This document shows, piece after piece, positions 33,527-41,307 of a DNA stretch of 64,000 nt. The position numbers and the translations under genes were made by a program. Under the pieces are notes generated by a model that was not told the DNA's origin, made no database searches, and saw only the letters and a list, made by a program, of their open reading frames with translations. The stretch covers positions 29,247-93,246 of the forward strand of contig CAMYUW010000007.1 in NCBI GenBank assembly GCA_947302275.1, given 5' to 3'. The DNA is from an uncultured Prevotellaceae bacterium (GTDB lineage Bacteria > Bacteroidota > Bacteroidia > Bacteroidales > Muribaculaceae). Within the stretch, counting starts at the first letter, position 1; every line of letters starts with the position of its first letter.

Positions 33527-34570
33527 CTAAAAATATTTGGTGATGTGGGCGGTGTCGAAGTTGTTCATTTCGTTGATCATGCGGACCGAGGATGCGATGA
33601 TGGGATAGGCGCACAGGGCTCCGGTTCCCTCGCCGAGACGCAGACCCAGGTTGAGGATGGGCTTGGCGCGGACGATGTCGAGCATGCGGCGGTGGCCGCT
33701 CTCGTCACCGCAATGGGTGAAAATCATGTAATCCTGGGCAGCGGGATAGAGTTGAATGGCCGCAATGGCACAAGCGGTCATGATAAAACCATCGACCAGC
33801 ACGACCAGGTGCTTCTCGGCGCCACGCAACATCGCGCCGATGGCAGTTACCATCTCAAAACCGCCGAAATAGCGGATGGCGTTCTCGGTCGTGTGCTCCA
33901 TCGTCTCATGGTAATGCTGCAAAGCCTGGGCGAGGATTTTGCGCTTGTGCTGGATACCTGGGCTGTCAAGACCCGCCCCTGCCCCGATGCACTCGTCGAG
34001 CGGGATGTTGCCGAACAGGCTCATCCAGATGCTGGAAGGCGAGGTGTTGGCAATGCCCATTTCGCCGATGCACAGCACCTGGCAGCCCTCGGCGATGCAG
34101 TCATCGACCAAATCACAGCCAGTCTGTATGGCACGGTCAAACTCCTCCTGGCTCATGGCGGGTTCGTGCAGAAAGTTGCATGTGCCACGGGCAATCTTGC
34201 GGTCGATGATGCCCTCGATATGTCTTAGGTCATAATCCACGCCAGTATCTACAATGCGCAACTTGAAACCGTGCTGGCGGCAAAACATATTCACGCCGCC
34301 ACCGCCACGAGTGAAATTGATCATCTGTTGCCAAGTAACCTCGCGAGGCGACACGCTCACGCCCTCACGCTCGATGCCGTGGTCACCACCCAGCAGCAAG
34401 TGGCAGGGATGGTTGAGGCTAGGCGTTAAGGTCTGCTGGATGAGGCAAATCTGTAATGCCAGTTCCTCCAGGCGGCCCAATGAGCCTTTGGGTTTATTCA
34501 AGTGGTCGATTTTCTGCTGGATGGGTTCAGCCAGCGTTTTATCAGTATAGTTTATATTGAATTGCTTCAT
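33527..34570 (-). CDS. cobT: Nicotinate-nucleotide-dimethylbenzimidazole phosphoribosyltransferase
   Basis: 347 residues, the standard CobT length. It makes alpha-ribazole phosphate from the lower-ligand base and NaMN. Family marks are KPKGSLGRLEELALQICLIQ-type N-terminal sequence, LGGDHGIEREGVS, TRGGGGVNMFCRQ, GEMGIANTS, and the C-terminal glycine-rich LRLGEGTGALCAYPI containing the catalytic-type Glu. It is the last gene of the cobS-cobC-cobU-cobT run. The 107-base gap before it is filled by an inverted AGTTTTAAG-type repeat. Confidence 0.96.
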   Translation of the reverse strand: MKQFNINYTDKTLAEPIQQKIDHLNKPKGSLGRLEELALQICLIQQTLTPSLNHPCHLLLGGDHGIEREGVSVSPREVTWQQMINFTRGGGGVNMFCRQHGFKLRIVDTGVDYDLRHIEGIIDRKIARGTCNFLHEPAMSQEEFDRAIQTGCDLVDDCIAEGCQVLCIGEMGIANTSPSSIWMSLFGNIPLDECIGAGAGLDSPGIQHKRKILAQALQHYHETMEHTTENAIRYFGGFEMVTAIGAMLRGAEKHLVVLVDGFIMTACAIAAIQLYPAAQDYMIFTHCGDESGHRRMLDIVRAKPILNLGLRLGEGTGALCAYPIIASSVRMINEMNNFDTAHITKYF

Positions 34571-34580
34571 TTTGTTCTTC

Positions 34581-34684
34581 AGTTGTATGTTTTAAGCTGT
34601 AAGTTTTAAGTAATAATACCTTTGCCTCACTGTTTTTCAGGCGATACAAACCGTACTAAAAACTTAAAACTTACAACTTACAAC
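34581..34684. repeat. Inverted array of AAGTTTTAAG/ACTTACAAC units
   Basis: The left arm (34581-34612, GTTGTATGTTTTAAGCTGTA...) is imperfectly reverse-complementary to the right arm (34655-34684, ...AACTTACAACTTACAAC). It fills the cobU-cobT gap and touches the end of cobU. The centre includes a TACCTTTGC word with no gene behind it. Confidence 0.6.
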
Positions 34685-35196
34685 TCTTTTATTTTCAACG
34701 GTATTCCCGAGACCATGAGGAAGACTTCGTCGGCTCGGCTGGCGATGTACTGGTTCATCCAGCCTTGCAGGTCGGTAAAGCGCCGTTGCACGGGATCCAC
34801 GCTCACGCCGCCGCTGCCGATTTCGTTGGTCACGAAGATAAAAGTCGCGTCCTGCGCGGTAAAACGGTCAAACTCTTCTTTGACTATGTCTAAAATCTGC
34901 TGTGTGTCCTGATCTTGGTTTTCAAAGAAGAAATTGGTCAGCCACAGTGTCACGCAGTCGATGACGGCCACACGCCAGGTCAGGTCGTGCTGGCTCAGGT
35001 ATTTTTCCTCCTCGATGTTGGTCCACTGCGGGCCACGACGTTCCTGATGCCGGCGCACACGCTCACGGAACTCCTCGTCCCACACGTGGGCAGTGGCCAC
35101 ATACACGGGGTTGTCGGCAAGACTCAATGCCAATTCCTCGGCATATTTGCTCTTGCCCGAACGTTGCCCACCAGTAATCAATATAATTTTCCTCAT
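34678..35196 (-). CDS. cobU: Adenosylcobinamide kinase / adenosylcobinamide-phosphate guanylyltransferase
   Basis: 172 residues, full length. It phosphorylates adenosylcobinamide and then adds GMP to give adenosylcobinamide-GDP, the substrate of CobS. The P-loop GGQRSGKSKYAEELA is at the N-terminus, followed by VYVATAHVWDEEFRERVRRHQERR with the conserved His for guanylylation, VAVIDCVTLWLTN, and FVTNEIGSGGVSVDP. It lies between cobC and cobT; both flanking gaps carry short-repeat arrays. Confidence 0.96.
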   Translation of the reverse strand: MRKIILITGGQRSGKSKYAEELALSLADNPVYVATAHVWDEEFRERVRRHQERRGPQWTNIEEEKYLSQHDLTWRVAVIDCVTLWLTNFFFENQDQDTQQILDIVKEEFDRFTAQDATFIFVTNEIGSGGVSVDPVQRRFTDLQGWMNQYIASRADEVFLMVSGIPLKIKEL

Positions 35197-35199
35197 TTG

Positions 35200-35267
35200 A
35201 GTTGTAAGTTGTTGATTTTTAAGTTGTAAGTTGTAAGTTTTTAGTTGTAAGTTTTTAGTTGTAAGTT
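35200..35267. repeat. Tandem AGTTGTA(AG)TTTTT-type array
   Basis: At least six units of the AGTTGTAAG / AGTTTTTAG kind are repeated in tandem in the cobC-cobU gap, followed by GGCATCCGCC, a word also found in the AATTCG repeats, and by CCTAAAGCCTAATACC-like words to about 35320. The irregular 8-16 base period without spacers rules out CRISPR. Confidence 0.65.
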
Positions 35268-35308
35268 GGCATCCGCCTTCCTAATTCCTAAAGCCTAATA
35301 CCTGACAC

Positions 35309-35839
35309 CTAAAGCCTGATTATAATATAACTCCCGTAATCGGGGAGATTGCTCCAAGCATTTTCCCAGGAAAACAGGCCTGCGTGCAGCCCAGCGCTGA
35401 TGAGCACTCCGGCATGGGCAAAGATGGCCACCCGCTGGTAGGGCTTGCCCTTGAGTTCGTCGAGGAACGCCGCCACCCGTTGGTACTGCTGCCTGAAACT
35501 CTCACCGCCTGTCGTGGGCTGGTTGATGTAATCATCGTACCATTTTTGCAGGTGGGGGTCCTTGATTTTGTCGTACAGCTGCATTTCCCACTCGCCCATA
35601 TTCATCTCCAGCAGGCGCTCGTCGGTCTCGGCATCGGGATAGCCACAATAGGCAGCGAGCTTGCGGGCACGCGTCAACGGCGACGAAAACACCTTGTCGA
35701 ACGGCAAAAACCGCTCAAGCGACTGGCGGGTCTGCTCGGCCTCTTGCTCAAAGGTATCTCTCACGGGCACATCAGTCTGGCCGTAGCAAGTCCCCTTGGG
35801 AACATCGACACTGGTATGTCTTATCAAAACAACTTCCAT
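35309..35839 (-). CDS. cobC: Alpha-ribazole phosphatase (histidine phosphatase family)
   Basis: 176 residues. It removes the phosphate from alpha-ribazole phosphate or from adenosylcobalamin phosphate. The phosphohistidine motif is LIRHTSVDVPKGTCYGQTD, with Thr where phosphoglycerate mutases have Gly, as is usual for CobC. SSPLTRARKLA, the acidic LLEMNMGEWE and the second His in IFAHAGVLISAG complete the active site. Phosphatases of this family are many, but the place between cobS and cobU fixes the role well. Confidence 0.92.
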   Translation of the reverse strand: MEVVLIRHTSVDVPKGTCYGQTDVPVRDTFEQEAEQTRQSLERFLPFDKVFSSPLTRARKLAAYCGYPDAETDERLLEMNMGEWEMQLYDKIKDPHLQKWYDDYINQPTTGGESFRQQYQRVAAFLDELKGKPYQRVAIFAHAGVLISAGLHAGLFSWENAWSNLPDYGSYIIIRL

Positions 35840-35852
35840 TGATAAAAAGAAG

Positions 35853-35921
35853 ACAATAAGTACAATAAATACAAAAATCGATTTTCGTTATTTTTCATTG
35901 TGCTTATTGTATTTATTGTTG
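35853..35921. repeat. AT-rich palindromic repeat (ACAATAAATACAA type), copy 4
   Basis: 22-base arms (35853-35874 and about 35898-35921) are reverse complements at 19 of 22 positions, with a 23-base centre (AAAAATCGATTTTCG...). It fills the cobS-cobC gap. It is the clearest member of the family at 17735, 18793 and 19026. Confidence 0.65.
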
Positions 35922-35927
35922 TTTTAT

Positions 35928-36713
35928 TTACATCAGTTGTTGGGTGCAGGCGACCAGATAGACTGCCAGTTCAACTAGCAGGCACACGGCACCGCAACAG
36001 TCGCCGGTATAACCCTTTATCTTGCGAAGCATGAGCAGATAAAGGAAATACATCACTAGAGCAGGCATAGCAATCACAAAATACCAGCTAATGCCCGTCA
36101 GCCAAATCATCAAAGCCATTGGCAGCAAACCTTGTACCGTCAAACTCAATCCAGCGGCAAGACTGGGTTTGCGGTAAACGGTTTTGTTCTTTGCCTCTTC
36201 CTCGCGCCGGGCGTAAGGGAGCATGTTGACCAGTTGACTGGAAACCATTTTAGAGAACGGATCGGCGGCAAAGACAGTCAGTGCAGCAATCACCGGAGTC
36301 ATGCTATAGAGTGTCGCCCACAATAACGACATGTAGATGATAAGCCCCAATACGCCATAGGTGCCAATGTGCGAATCCTTCATGATGGCAAGGATGCGGG
36401 CACGATCACCACCGCCACCAAAACCATCAAGAAAGTCGGCCAATCCATCCTCATGCAATGCTCCAGTTATGAGCAATCTTACGGTAATAGCTGCTATCAC
36501 AGCCACTGGCCAAGGCAACACCAAGCTGCCGAAGTAGAGGGTCGCAGCCATCGCGCCGCCCGTGAGCCAGCCCGTAAGCGGCCAATACTCAACGACCGCC
36601 TTATAACTGGCCTGCGGGGGCTGATATACTCGCCAAAAAGGTAAACGCGTGAAAAAAATCAACGCTGCCCACACGTTGTCAAACCACTTCGTTTTTACAG
36701 TTGTTTCTTCCAT
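35928..36713 (-). CDS. cobS: Adenosylcobinamide-GDP ribazoletransferase (cobalamin synthase)
   Basis: 261 residues from ATG 36713 (MEETTVKTKW). This inner-membrane protein joins adenosylcobinamide-GDP with alpha-ribazole. Family marks are LIFFTRLPFWRVYQPPQ, YWPLTGWLTGGAMA, the metal-binding ALHEDGLADFLDGFGGGGDRAR segment, KDSHIGTYGVLGL and GYTGDCCGA near the end; several helices span the membrane. It heads the cobS-cobC-cobU-cobT run. Its promoter -7 box lies only 4 bases before the ATG, so the mRNA may start at or next to the start codon. Confidence 0.95.
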   Translation of the reverse strand: MEETTVKTKWFDNVWAALIFFTRLPFWRVYQPPQASYKAVVEYWPLTGWLTGGAMAATLYFGSLVLPWPVAVIAAITVRLLITGALHEDGLADFLDGFGGGGDRARILAIMKDSHIGTYGVLGLIIYMSLLWATLYSMTPVIAALTVFAADPFSKMVSSQLVNMLPYARREEEAKNKTVYRKPSLAAGLSLTVQGLLPMALMIWLTGISWYFVIAMPALVMYFLYLLMLRKIKGYTGDCCGAVCLLVELAVYLVACTQQLM

Positions 36714-36716
36714 AGT

Positions 36717-36725
36717 GCAAAGGTA
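36717..36725 (-). promoter_or_regulatory. -7 box of the cobS operon
   Basis: Minus-strand TACCTTTGC is a perfect TAnnTTTGC match ending 4 bases before the cobS ATG. This predicts a leaderless or almost leaderless mRNA. Confidence 0.6.
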
Positions 36726-36801
36726 CAAAGAAGTTTCTAGTTTCTAGTCCTCAGCTACTAGTTTTTGGTGGTTCTTATATGGCTTTATCATTAAAAAGTA
36801 G

Positions 36802-36810
36802 TACCTTTGC
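36802..36810 (+). promoter_or_regulatory. -7 box of btuF
   Basis: TACCTTTGC lies 12 bases before the ATG at 36823 and is identical to the divergent cobS box. No cobalamin riboswitch is present in this gap (36714-36822), which also holds short AGTTTCTAG-type repeats. Confidence 0.6.
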
Positions 36811-36822
36811 CACACAAATCAG

Positions 36823-37935
36823 ATGAACAATAGAATGAAGAAATTATTTGGATTATTTGCTGTTTTGGCGCTGTTTTGCGCCTGCTCTTCACAGGGCGAT
36901 AAGCAGTCGAAATCGGGCACAGATTCGATGGAGGAAGTGACCGTGAAGTATGCCACAGGATTCAGCGTTCGTGACTCGGCCGACATCCGGCTGGTTGACG
37001 TGGGCAAGAAAGACCATTTTGCGCTTGTGCATGATGCCGATGTGGCGGTACCCGAAGGCTATGTCAAGGTCAAGGTGCCCATCGAGCGGACCATCTGCAT
37101 GACCTCGTTGCAACTCTCCAATTTCACAATCCTCGATGCCCACGACATTGTTAAGGGCATTACCAGCACCAAGAACCTTTTTAACGAGGATATCAAGGCT
37201 CGCGTAAAAGACGGGCGAATCGTCAAAATCGGCATGGAGGGAGAGTTTGACCCCGAAGTGGTCATGGCAGCCAATCCTGATGTCATCTTCATTTCGCCGT
37301 CTAAGCGTGGTGGCTATGATGCCATCAAGGAAATCGGCATCACACTCGTGCCCCATCTAGGCTACAAGGAACTCGACCCGCTGGGTCAGGCCGAATGGAT
37401 TAAATTCATCGGTATGTTCATCGGTAAGGAAAAAGAAGCCACCGAGATTTTCGACGGCATCGAGAGCCGTTACAATGAGCTGAAGGAAAAGGCCGCCAAG
37501 GTCGAGAACCGTCCCACCGTCACTAGTGGCGAGATGCACTACGGCAACTGGCATGCCGTGGGAGGTAAGAATTACCTGGCACAGATCTTCCGTGATGCGG
37601 GAGCCGACTATGTCATCAACGATGACGAGACCTCGGGCGAAGACCTGGAATTTGAGAAGATGTATGCCCTCTCGGCCAATGCCGACTACTGGCGCATCCT
37701 TAACAGTTACGTTGGCGATTTCTCCTACGAGGCGCTAAAGGCCAGTGAGCCCCGCAACGAGATGTTCAAGGCCTTCAAGGAGAAAAAGGTCATCTATTGC
37801 AATATGAAGCAGACGCCCTATTACGAAATCGCTCCCGTCAAGCCCGACGTGCTGCTGAAAGACTTTGTCGCCATCTTCCACCCCGAACTGGTCGAGAAAG
37901 ATTATCAACCCACCTTTTACCGCCTGCTTAAATAA
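36823..37935 (+). CDS. btuF: Periplasmic corrinoid/iron-siderophore-type binding lipoprotein (BtuF-like)
   Basis: 370 residues; the start could also be the Met at 36835, which gives a more usual signal peptide. The lipobox FCACS predicts a lipoprotein. The class III periplasmic-binding fold (PF01497-like) is seen in IERTICMTSLQLSNFTIL, FDPEVVMAANPDVIFISPS, KEIGITLVPHLGYKELDPLG and the late AFKEKKVIYCNMKQTPYYE. It delivers corrinoid from the outer-membrane receptor to the BtuC permease encoded next. Ferric-siderophore binders look similar; the cob neighbourhood favours corrinoid. Confidence 0.85.
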   Translation: MNNRMKKLFGLFAVLALFCACSSQGDKQSKSGTDSMEEVTVKYATGFSVRDSADIRLVDVGKKDHFALVHDADVAVPEGYVKVKVPIERTICMTSLQLSNFTILDAHDIVKGITSTKNLFNEDIKARVKDGRIVKIGMEGEFDPEVVMAANPDVIFISPSKRGGYDAIKEIGITLVPHLGYKELDPLGQAEWIKFIGMFIGKEKEATEIFDGIESRYNELKEKAAKVENRPTVTSGEMHYGNWHAVGGKNYLAQIFRDAGADYVINDDETSGEDLEFEKMYALSANADYWRILNSYVGDFSYEALKASEPRNEMFKAFKEKKVIYCNMKQTPYYEIAPVKPDVLLKDFVAIFHPELVEKDYQPTFYRLLK

Positions 37936-38006
37936 ACTACTAATTTCACGAATTAATCTAATTAATACGTCTTGCAACATTTGTTAAATTTGCGTAATTC
38001 GTAGTT
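37935..38006 (+). repeat. Dispersed AATTCG repeat, copy D
   Basis: The arms AACTACTAATTTCACGAATT and TTAAATTTGCGTAATTCGTAGTT (split at 37983-38006) are imperfect inverted copies. It begins on the btuF stop codon and ends 4 bases before the btuC start, so it fills the whole gap. Confidence 0.7.
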
Positions 38007-38010
38007 TTGT

Positions 38011-39042
38011 ATGAGACGAACGTTGCCTTTGATGTTGGCTCTCGTGGTGGCAATCCTCGTGATGGTGATTGTCAACTTGTTCATCGGTTCTGTCGAGATA
38101 CCGGTGGCCGACATCTGCCGCATCCTCATTGGCCAGGGCAGCGAATCCGAGATCTGGACCAATATCATCCTCAGTTCCCGCCTGCCTCAGGTGCTCACTG
38201 CTATTGTGGCGGGCGCTGGCCTTGCCGTGAGCGGCCTGATGATGCAGACCATCTTCCACAACCCGCTGGCGGGACCATCCATCTTGGGTATCTCAAACGG
38301 TGCCAGCCTTGGCGTCGCTTTTGTCGTGCTGCTATCGGGACAGTTGGGTGGTGTGGCGTTAAGTTCGTTGGGTTATCTAGGCGACGCAGCGGTTTCGGTC
38401 GCTGCCATTATCGGAGCCATTGCCGTGTTGATGTTGATTGTGTGGATTTCAGGCAAAGTCAAAGGCAATGTGACCCTTCTGATTATCGGTGTAATGATCG
38501 GTTATTTGGCCACCGCCATTATCGGCGTGCTCAAATTTCTCAGCCCCGAGGAAGACGTCAAGGCTTTTGTGGTTTGGGGACTCGGCTCGTTCTCCCGCGT
38601 GTCGGGTGATCAGATGATTCTGTTCGTCGTACTCATGTGCATCCTGCTCCCCATAAGTTTCTTGCTTGTAAAACCCTTGAATGCCATGTTGCTGGGCGAC
38701 CGTTATGCCGCAAACTTGGGTGTAAACGTCAAGCGGGCACGCACCTGGATCATCATCTGCTCGGGCACACTGGTCGCTATTGTCACAGCCTATTGCGGCC
38801 CCATCATGTTCATAGGTATGGCTGTGCCCCACCTTGCCCGTGGCCTGTTCCGCACCAGCGACCACTGGAAACTCATGCCGGCAACCGCTCTGTGCGGAGC
38901 TGCCTTGGCTCTGATATGTAACCTGATAGCCCGTGCTCCCGGCTTCGAGGGCGCCATGCCCGTCAACAGCGTCACCGCCCTCATCGGTGCCCCCATCATC
39001 ATCTACGTCCTCTATCGCCGCCGTAAAACCTCCTACGAGTAG
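38011..39042 (+). CDS. btuC: Corrinoid ABC transporter permease (FecCD/BtuC family)
   Basis: 343 residues with about ten membrane helices. Family marks are SRLPQVLTAIVAGAGLAVSG, QTIFHNPLAGPSILGISNGA, the ATPase-coupling region GDRYAANLGVNVKRAR, and GPIMFIGMAVPHLARGLF. It follows btuF across a repeat of 72 bases. The expected ATPase gene (btuD) is not found downstream: 39043-39285 is non-coding and the LRR gene follows. The ATPase must be supplied from elsewhere. Iron-complex permeases belong to the same family. Confidence 0.9.
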   Translation: MRRTLPLMLALVVAILVMVIVNLFIGSVEIPVADICRILIGQGSESEIWTNIILSSRLPQVLTAIVAGAGLAVSGLMMQTIFHNPLAGPSILGISNGASLGVAFVVLLSGQLGGVALSSLGYLGDAAVSVAAIIGAIAVLMLIVWISGKVKGNVTLLIIGVMIGYLATAIIGVLKFLSPEEDVKAFVVWGLGSFSRVSGDQMILFVVLMCILLPISFLLVKPLNAMLLGDRYAANLGVNVKRARTWIIICSGTLVAIVTAYCGPIMFIGMAVPHLARGLFRTSDHWKLMPATALCGAALALICNLIARAPGFEGAMPVNSVTALIGAPIIIYVLYRRRKTSYE

Positions 39043-39183
39043 CCCCCTCTAACAACACCAACGACAAGTCTTGCTAAACTGTTATTTTGCCAGCATGAAG
39101 TTGTTCAATGGGGATAAGCATGCCCAGATTTATTAATAAATATTAAAATATGGAAGCAAAAACATTTTATAGCCTGAAAGATG

Positions 39184-39191
39184 TAACTTTG
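39184..39191 (+). promoter_or_regulatory. -7 box of the BspA-like gene
   Basis: TAACTTTG fits TAnnTTTG and lies about 95 bases before the ATG at 39286. No TTG at standard distance. The leader contains GGTTCT/AGAACC inverted words. Confidence 0.5.
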
Positions 39192-39285
39192 TGGGATAGA
39201 GATGAGCCTTACTGGAGGGGTTAACTGGTTCTGCCCTCAATGCGGCTCGGAATAGAATATATAGAACCAACCTTATGTAACCAAA

Positions 39286-41187
39286 ATGAGACGTTATTTT
39301 ACATTTCTCCTGGCCAGTTTGCTTGCCGTATGTGCACTGGCCCAAATGCAATTCACTTCGGGAAAATTCAAGTATGAAGTGATCGAAGGCACCGACAATA
39401 TGGTGCAGATTATTCCCAAGAGCAATTCTGAGAGCGGGGCTGGCTACAGCAACCTTTTCTCATCGGATTTCAAGAGCTCAGTAACCTACAACGGCGTGAC
39501 TTATGCTGTAGTGGGCATCGGTGCCAATGCGTTCTACAGATGCACACTCAATGACCAAGGTATATTGCAGTTGCCCGAGGGCATCATCTTCATCGATGAG
39601 GGTGCGTTTTCCTACGCCGAGGTAGGTTCGTTAAAAATGCCCACGACCCTTCAGTTTATTGCTGAGACGGCATTCAACAACAACAAAATGGGAGGAATGA
39701 CGGTGCTGGCCGACAATCCTTACTTTGCGCATTTGGTTTCGTCGCAAGGCAATGTCACCTACACCATGCTCACCAATAAGGAGAAGACCAAAATCATCGC
39801 CGCACCTGGAGCCAAGCCCACACAGTTCAGCTCAAGCGGAACCACCTACCTCACCACCATCACCATCCCTGATCAAATCACCGAGATTGGCGATTACGCT
39901 TTCTATGGTAATCCCACGCTCAAGACGGTGAATTTCCATGCTGGCATCACGCGCATCGGTATGGGGGCCTTCTACGAAACACAGCTCACGCGGGTGAATA
40001 TTCCCAACCCTGACTGTGTGATCGGCAACAGCTGCTTCAGCAACAGCCAGGTGAGCAGTGTCACATTGCCCCAGGGTATGAAAAAACTGGGGCGTCACGT
40101 GTTCTTCTACTGCCTCAACCTCACCAGCCTCACCCTGCCTGAAGGCATGGAGGAAATCGGCATGATGTGCTTTGGCAGCTGCAACCTCACCACCGTGAAT
40201 CTGCCCAGCACGATGGTCAAGCTCGACAGCTGCTCCCTTCAAGACAACCCGTTCACCAGCATCAACCTCAAGAATGTCAAATTCGTGGGCCGACAGGCAT
40301 TCAGCCAGTGCACCAACCTCACATCGGTCACCAGCAACGGCATGCTTGAGGAAATTGACGGAGCGGCATTTACCCGCTGCCCCCTCACTACAGCTTATCT
40401 GCCCGAGGGTATGAAGACAATTAACATGAATGCCTATTTCCGTTGCACCAACCTTAACAGGTTTACTGTTCCCTCGACGGTTACAACAATCACCGGAAAC
40501 CCCTGTGTGGGTGCAACGTCCTTGACCGCATTCAATGTGGCTGAAGGCAGTGAATATTTCGCTGCCTATGACGGCTGTATCTATGCGACCGGCGGCATGA
40601 CGGTCAAACCCGAGACAAATCGCACAGAGGGTGACGTACCCGCAGGACTGACCGCACTGGTGGGTGTGCCCACCGGCTGGCAGCGAAGCCTGCTCCATGT
40701 GCCCGAGGGCGTGACAGTCATTGCCAACCAAGCAGCACGAGAGGCTACTTCCATCACCGAAGTGGAATTACCCTCGACGCTCGTCGAAATTCGTCCTAGC
40801 GCCTTCAGTAGTATCACAGGTATCACCAAGGTGACCTGCCTTGCCACCACACCGCCTGATAGCGGCAGCTACTTCACTGATGCGGCCTACCAAAACGCCA
40901 CCCTTTATGTCCCTATGCGAAGCCTTGAGCTTTACAAGAACGCAGCGGGATGGAGCAACTTCCAGCATATCGAGGGCATTGACACCGGTGATGATGAGCA
41001 TAGCCAATTAGGCGATGTCAACCATGACGGCTACGTTTCGATCGGTGATGTATCTGCTTTGATTGATTACCTGCTGGGCAATGGCAATGAGATATGTACC
41101 ACATGTGCAGATGTCAATGGTGACACCAACATCTCTATTGGCGATGTGACCGATCTTATCGACAAATTACTGAGTAGCAGTAACTGA
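39286..41187 (+). CDS. Secreted BspA-like leucine-rich-repeat protein with dockerin-like C-terminus
   Basis: 633 residues. The signal peptide ends at about 20 (LLAVCALAQ). From about 60 to 540 there are LRR_5/BspA-type repeats of about 23 residues with the pattern ITxIGxxAFxxCxxLxxVxLPxx, for example TEIGDYAFYGNPTLKTVNF and MEEIGMMCFGSCNLTTVNLP. The last 60 residues are a dockerin-like pair of acidic loops (GDVNHDGYVSIGDVSALIDY and ADVNGDTNISIGDVTDLIDK). BspA proteins bind host or dietary matrix proteins at the cell surface. It stands alone between btuC and the convergent cbi operon, with its own promoter and terminator. Confidence 0.9.
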   Translation: MRRYFTFLLASLLAVCALAQMQFTSGKFKYEVIEGTDNMVQIIPKSNSESGAGYSNLFSSDFKSSVTYNGVTYAVVGIGANAFYRCTLNDQGILQLPEGIIFIDEGAFSYAEVGSLKMPTTLQFIAETAFNNNKMGGMTVLADNPYFAHLVSSQGNVTYTMLTNKEKTKIIAAPGAKPTQFSSSGTTYLTTITIPDQITEIGDYAFYGNPTLKTVNFHAGITRIGMGAFYETQLTRVNIPNPDCVIGNSCFSNSQVSSVTLPQGMKKLGRHVFFYCLNLTSLTLPEGMEEIGMMCFGSCNLTTVNLPSTMVKLDSCSLQDNPFTSINLKNVKFVGRQAFSQCTNLTSVTSNGMLEEIDGAAFTRCPLTTAYLPEGMKTINMNAYFRCTNLNRFTVPSTVTTITGNPCVGATSLTAFNVAEGSEYFAAYDGCIYATGGMTVKPETNRTEGDVPAGLTALVGVPTGWQRSLLHVPEGVTVIANQAAREATSITEVELPSTLVEIRPSAFSSITGITKVTCLATTPPDSGSYFTDAAYQNATLYVPMRSLELYKNAAGWSNFQHIEGIDTGDDEHSQLGDVNHDGYVSIGDVSALIDYLLGNGNEICTTCADVNGDTNISIGDVTDLIDKLLSSSN

Positions 41188-41212
41188 AAGTAAAATAGAA
41201 TCATTAATGAAC

Positions 41213-41250
41213 AACAGCTCAAGCATTTTTCCAGCACTTGGGCTGTTTTC
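41213..41250 (+). terminator. Terminator after the BspA-like gene
   Basis: AACAGCTCAAG (41213-41223) pairs with CTTGGGCTGTT (41237-41247), one wobble, followed by TTCTT. It lies between two converging genes and may serve both, though the T-tract suits the plus strand. Confidence 0.65.
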
Positions 41251-41307
41251 TTATAGTGCTGATAACAGGTGGTGTTGCATGTAATCAACCCGTTGTTGTC
41301 TTAGGGA

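Noticed and set aside
34617..34625. TACCTTTGC promoter box on the plus strand
   Set aside because: No plus-strand gene follows; it lies in the centre of a repeat between minus-strand genes and is probably chance or part of the element.
35200..35267. Possible CRISPR-like array
   Set aside because: Units are 8-16 bases with no unique spacers and no cas genes nearby; it is a simple tandem repeat.
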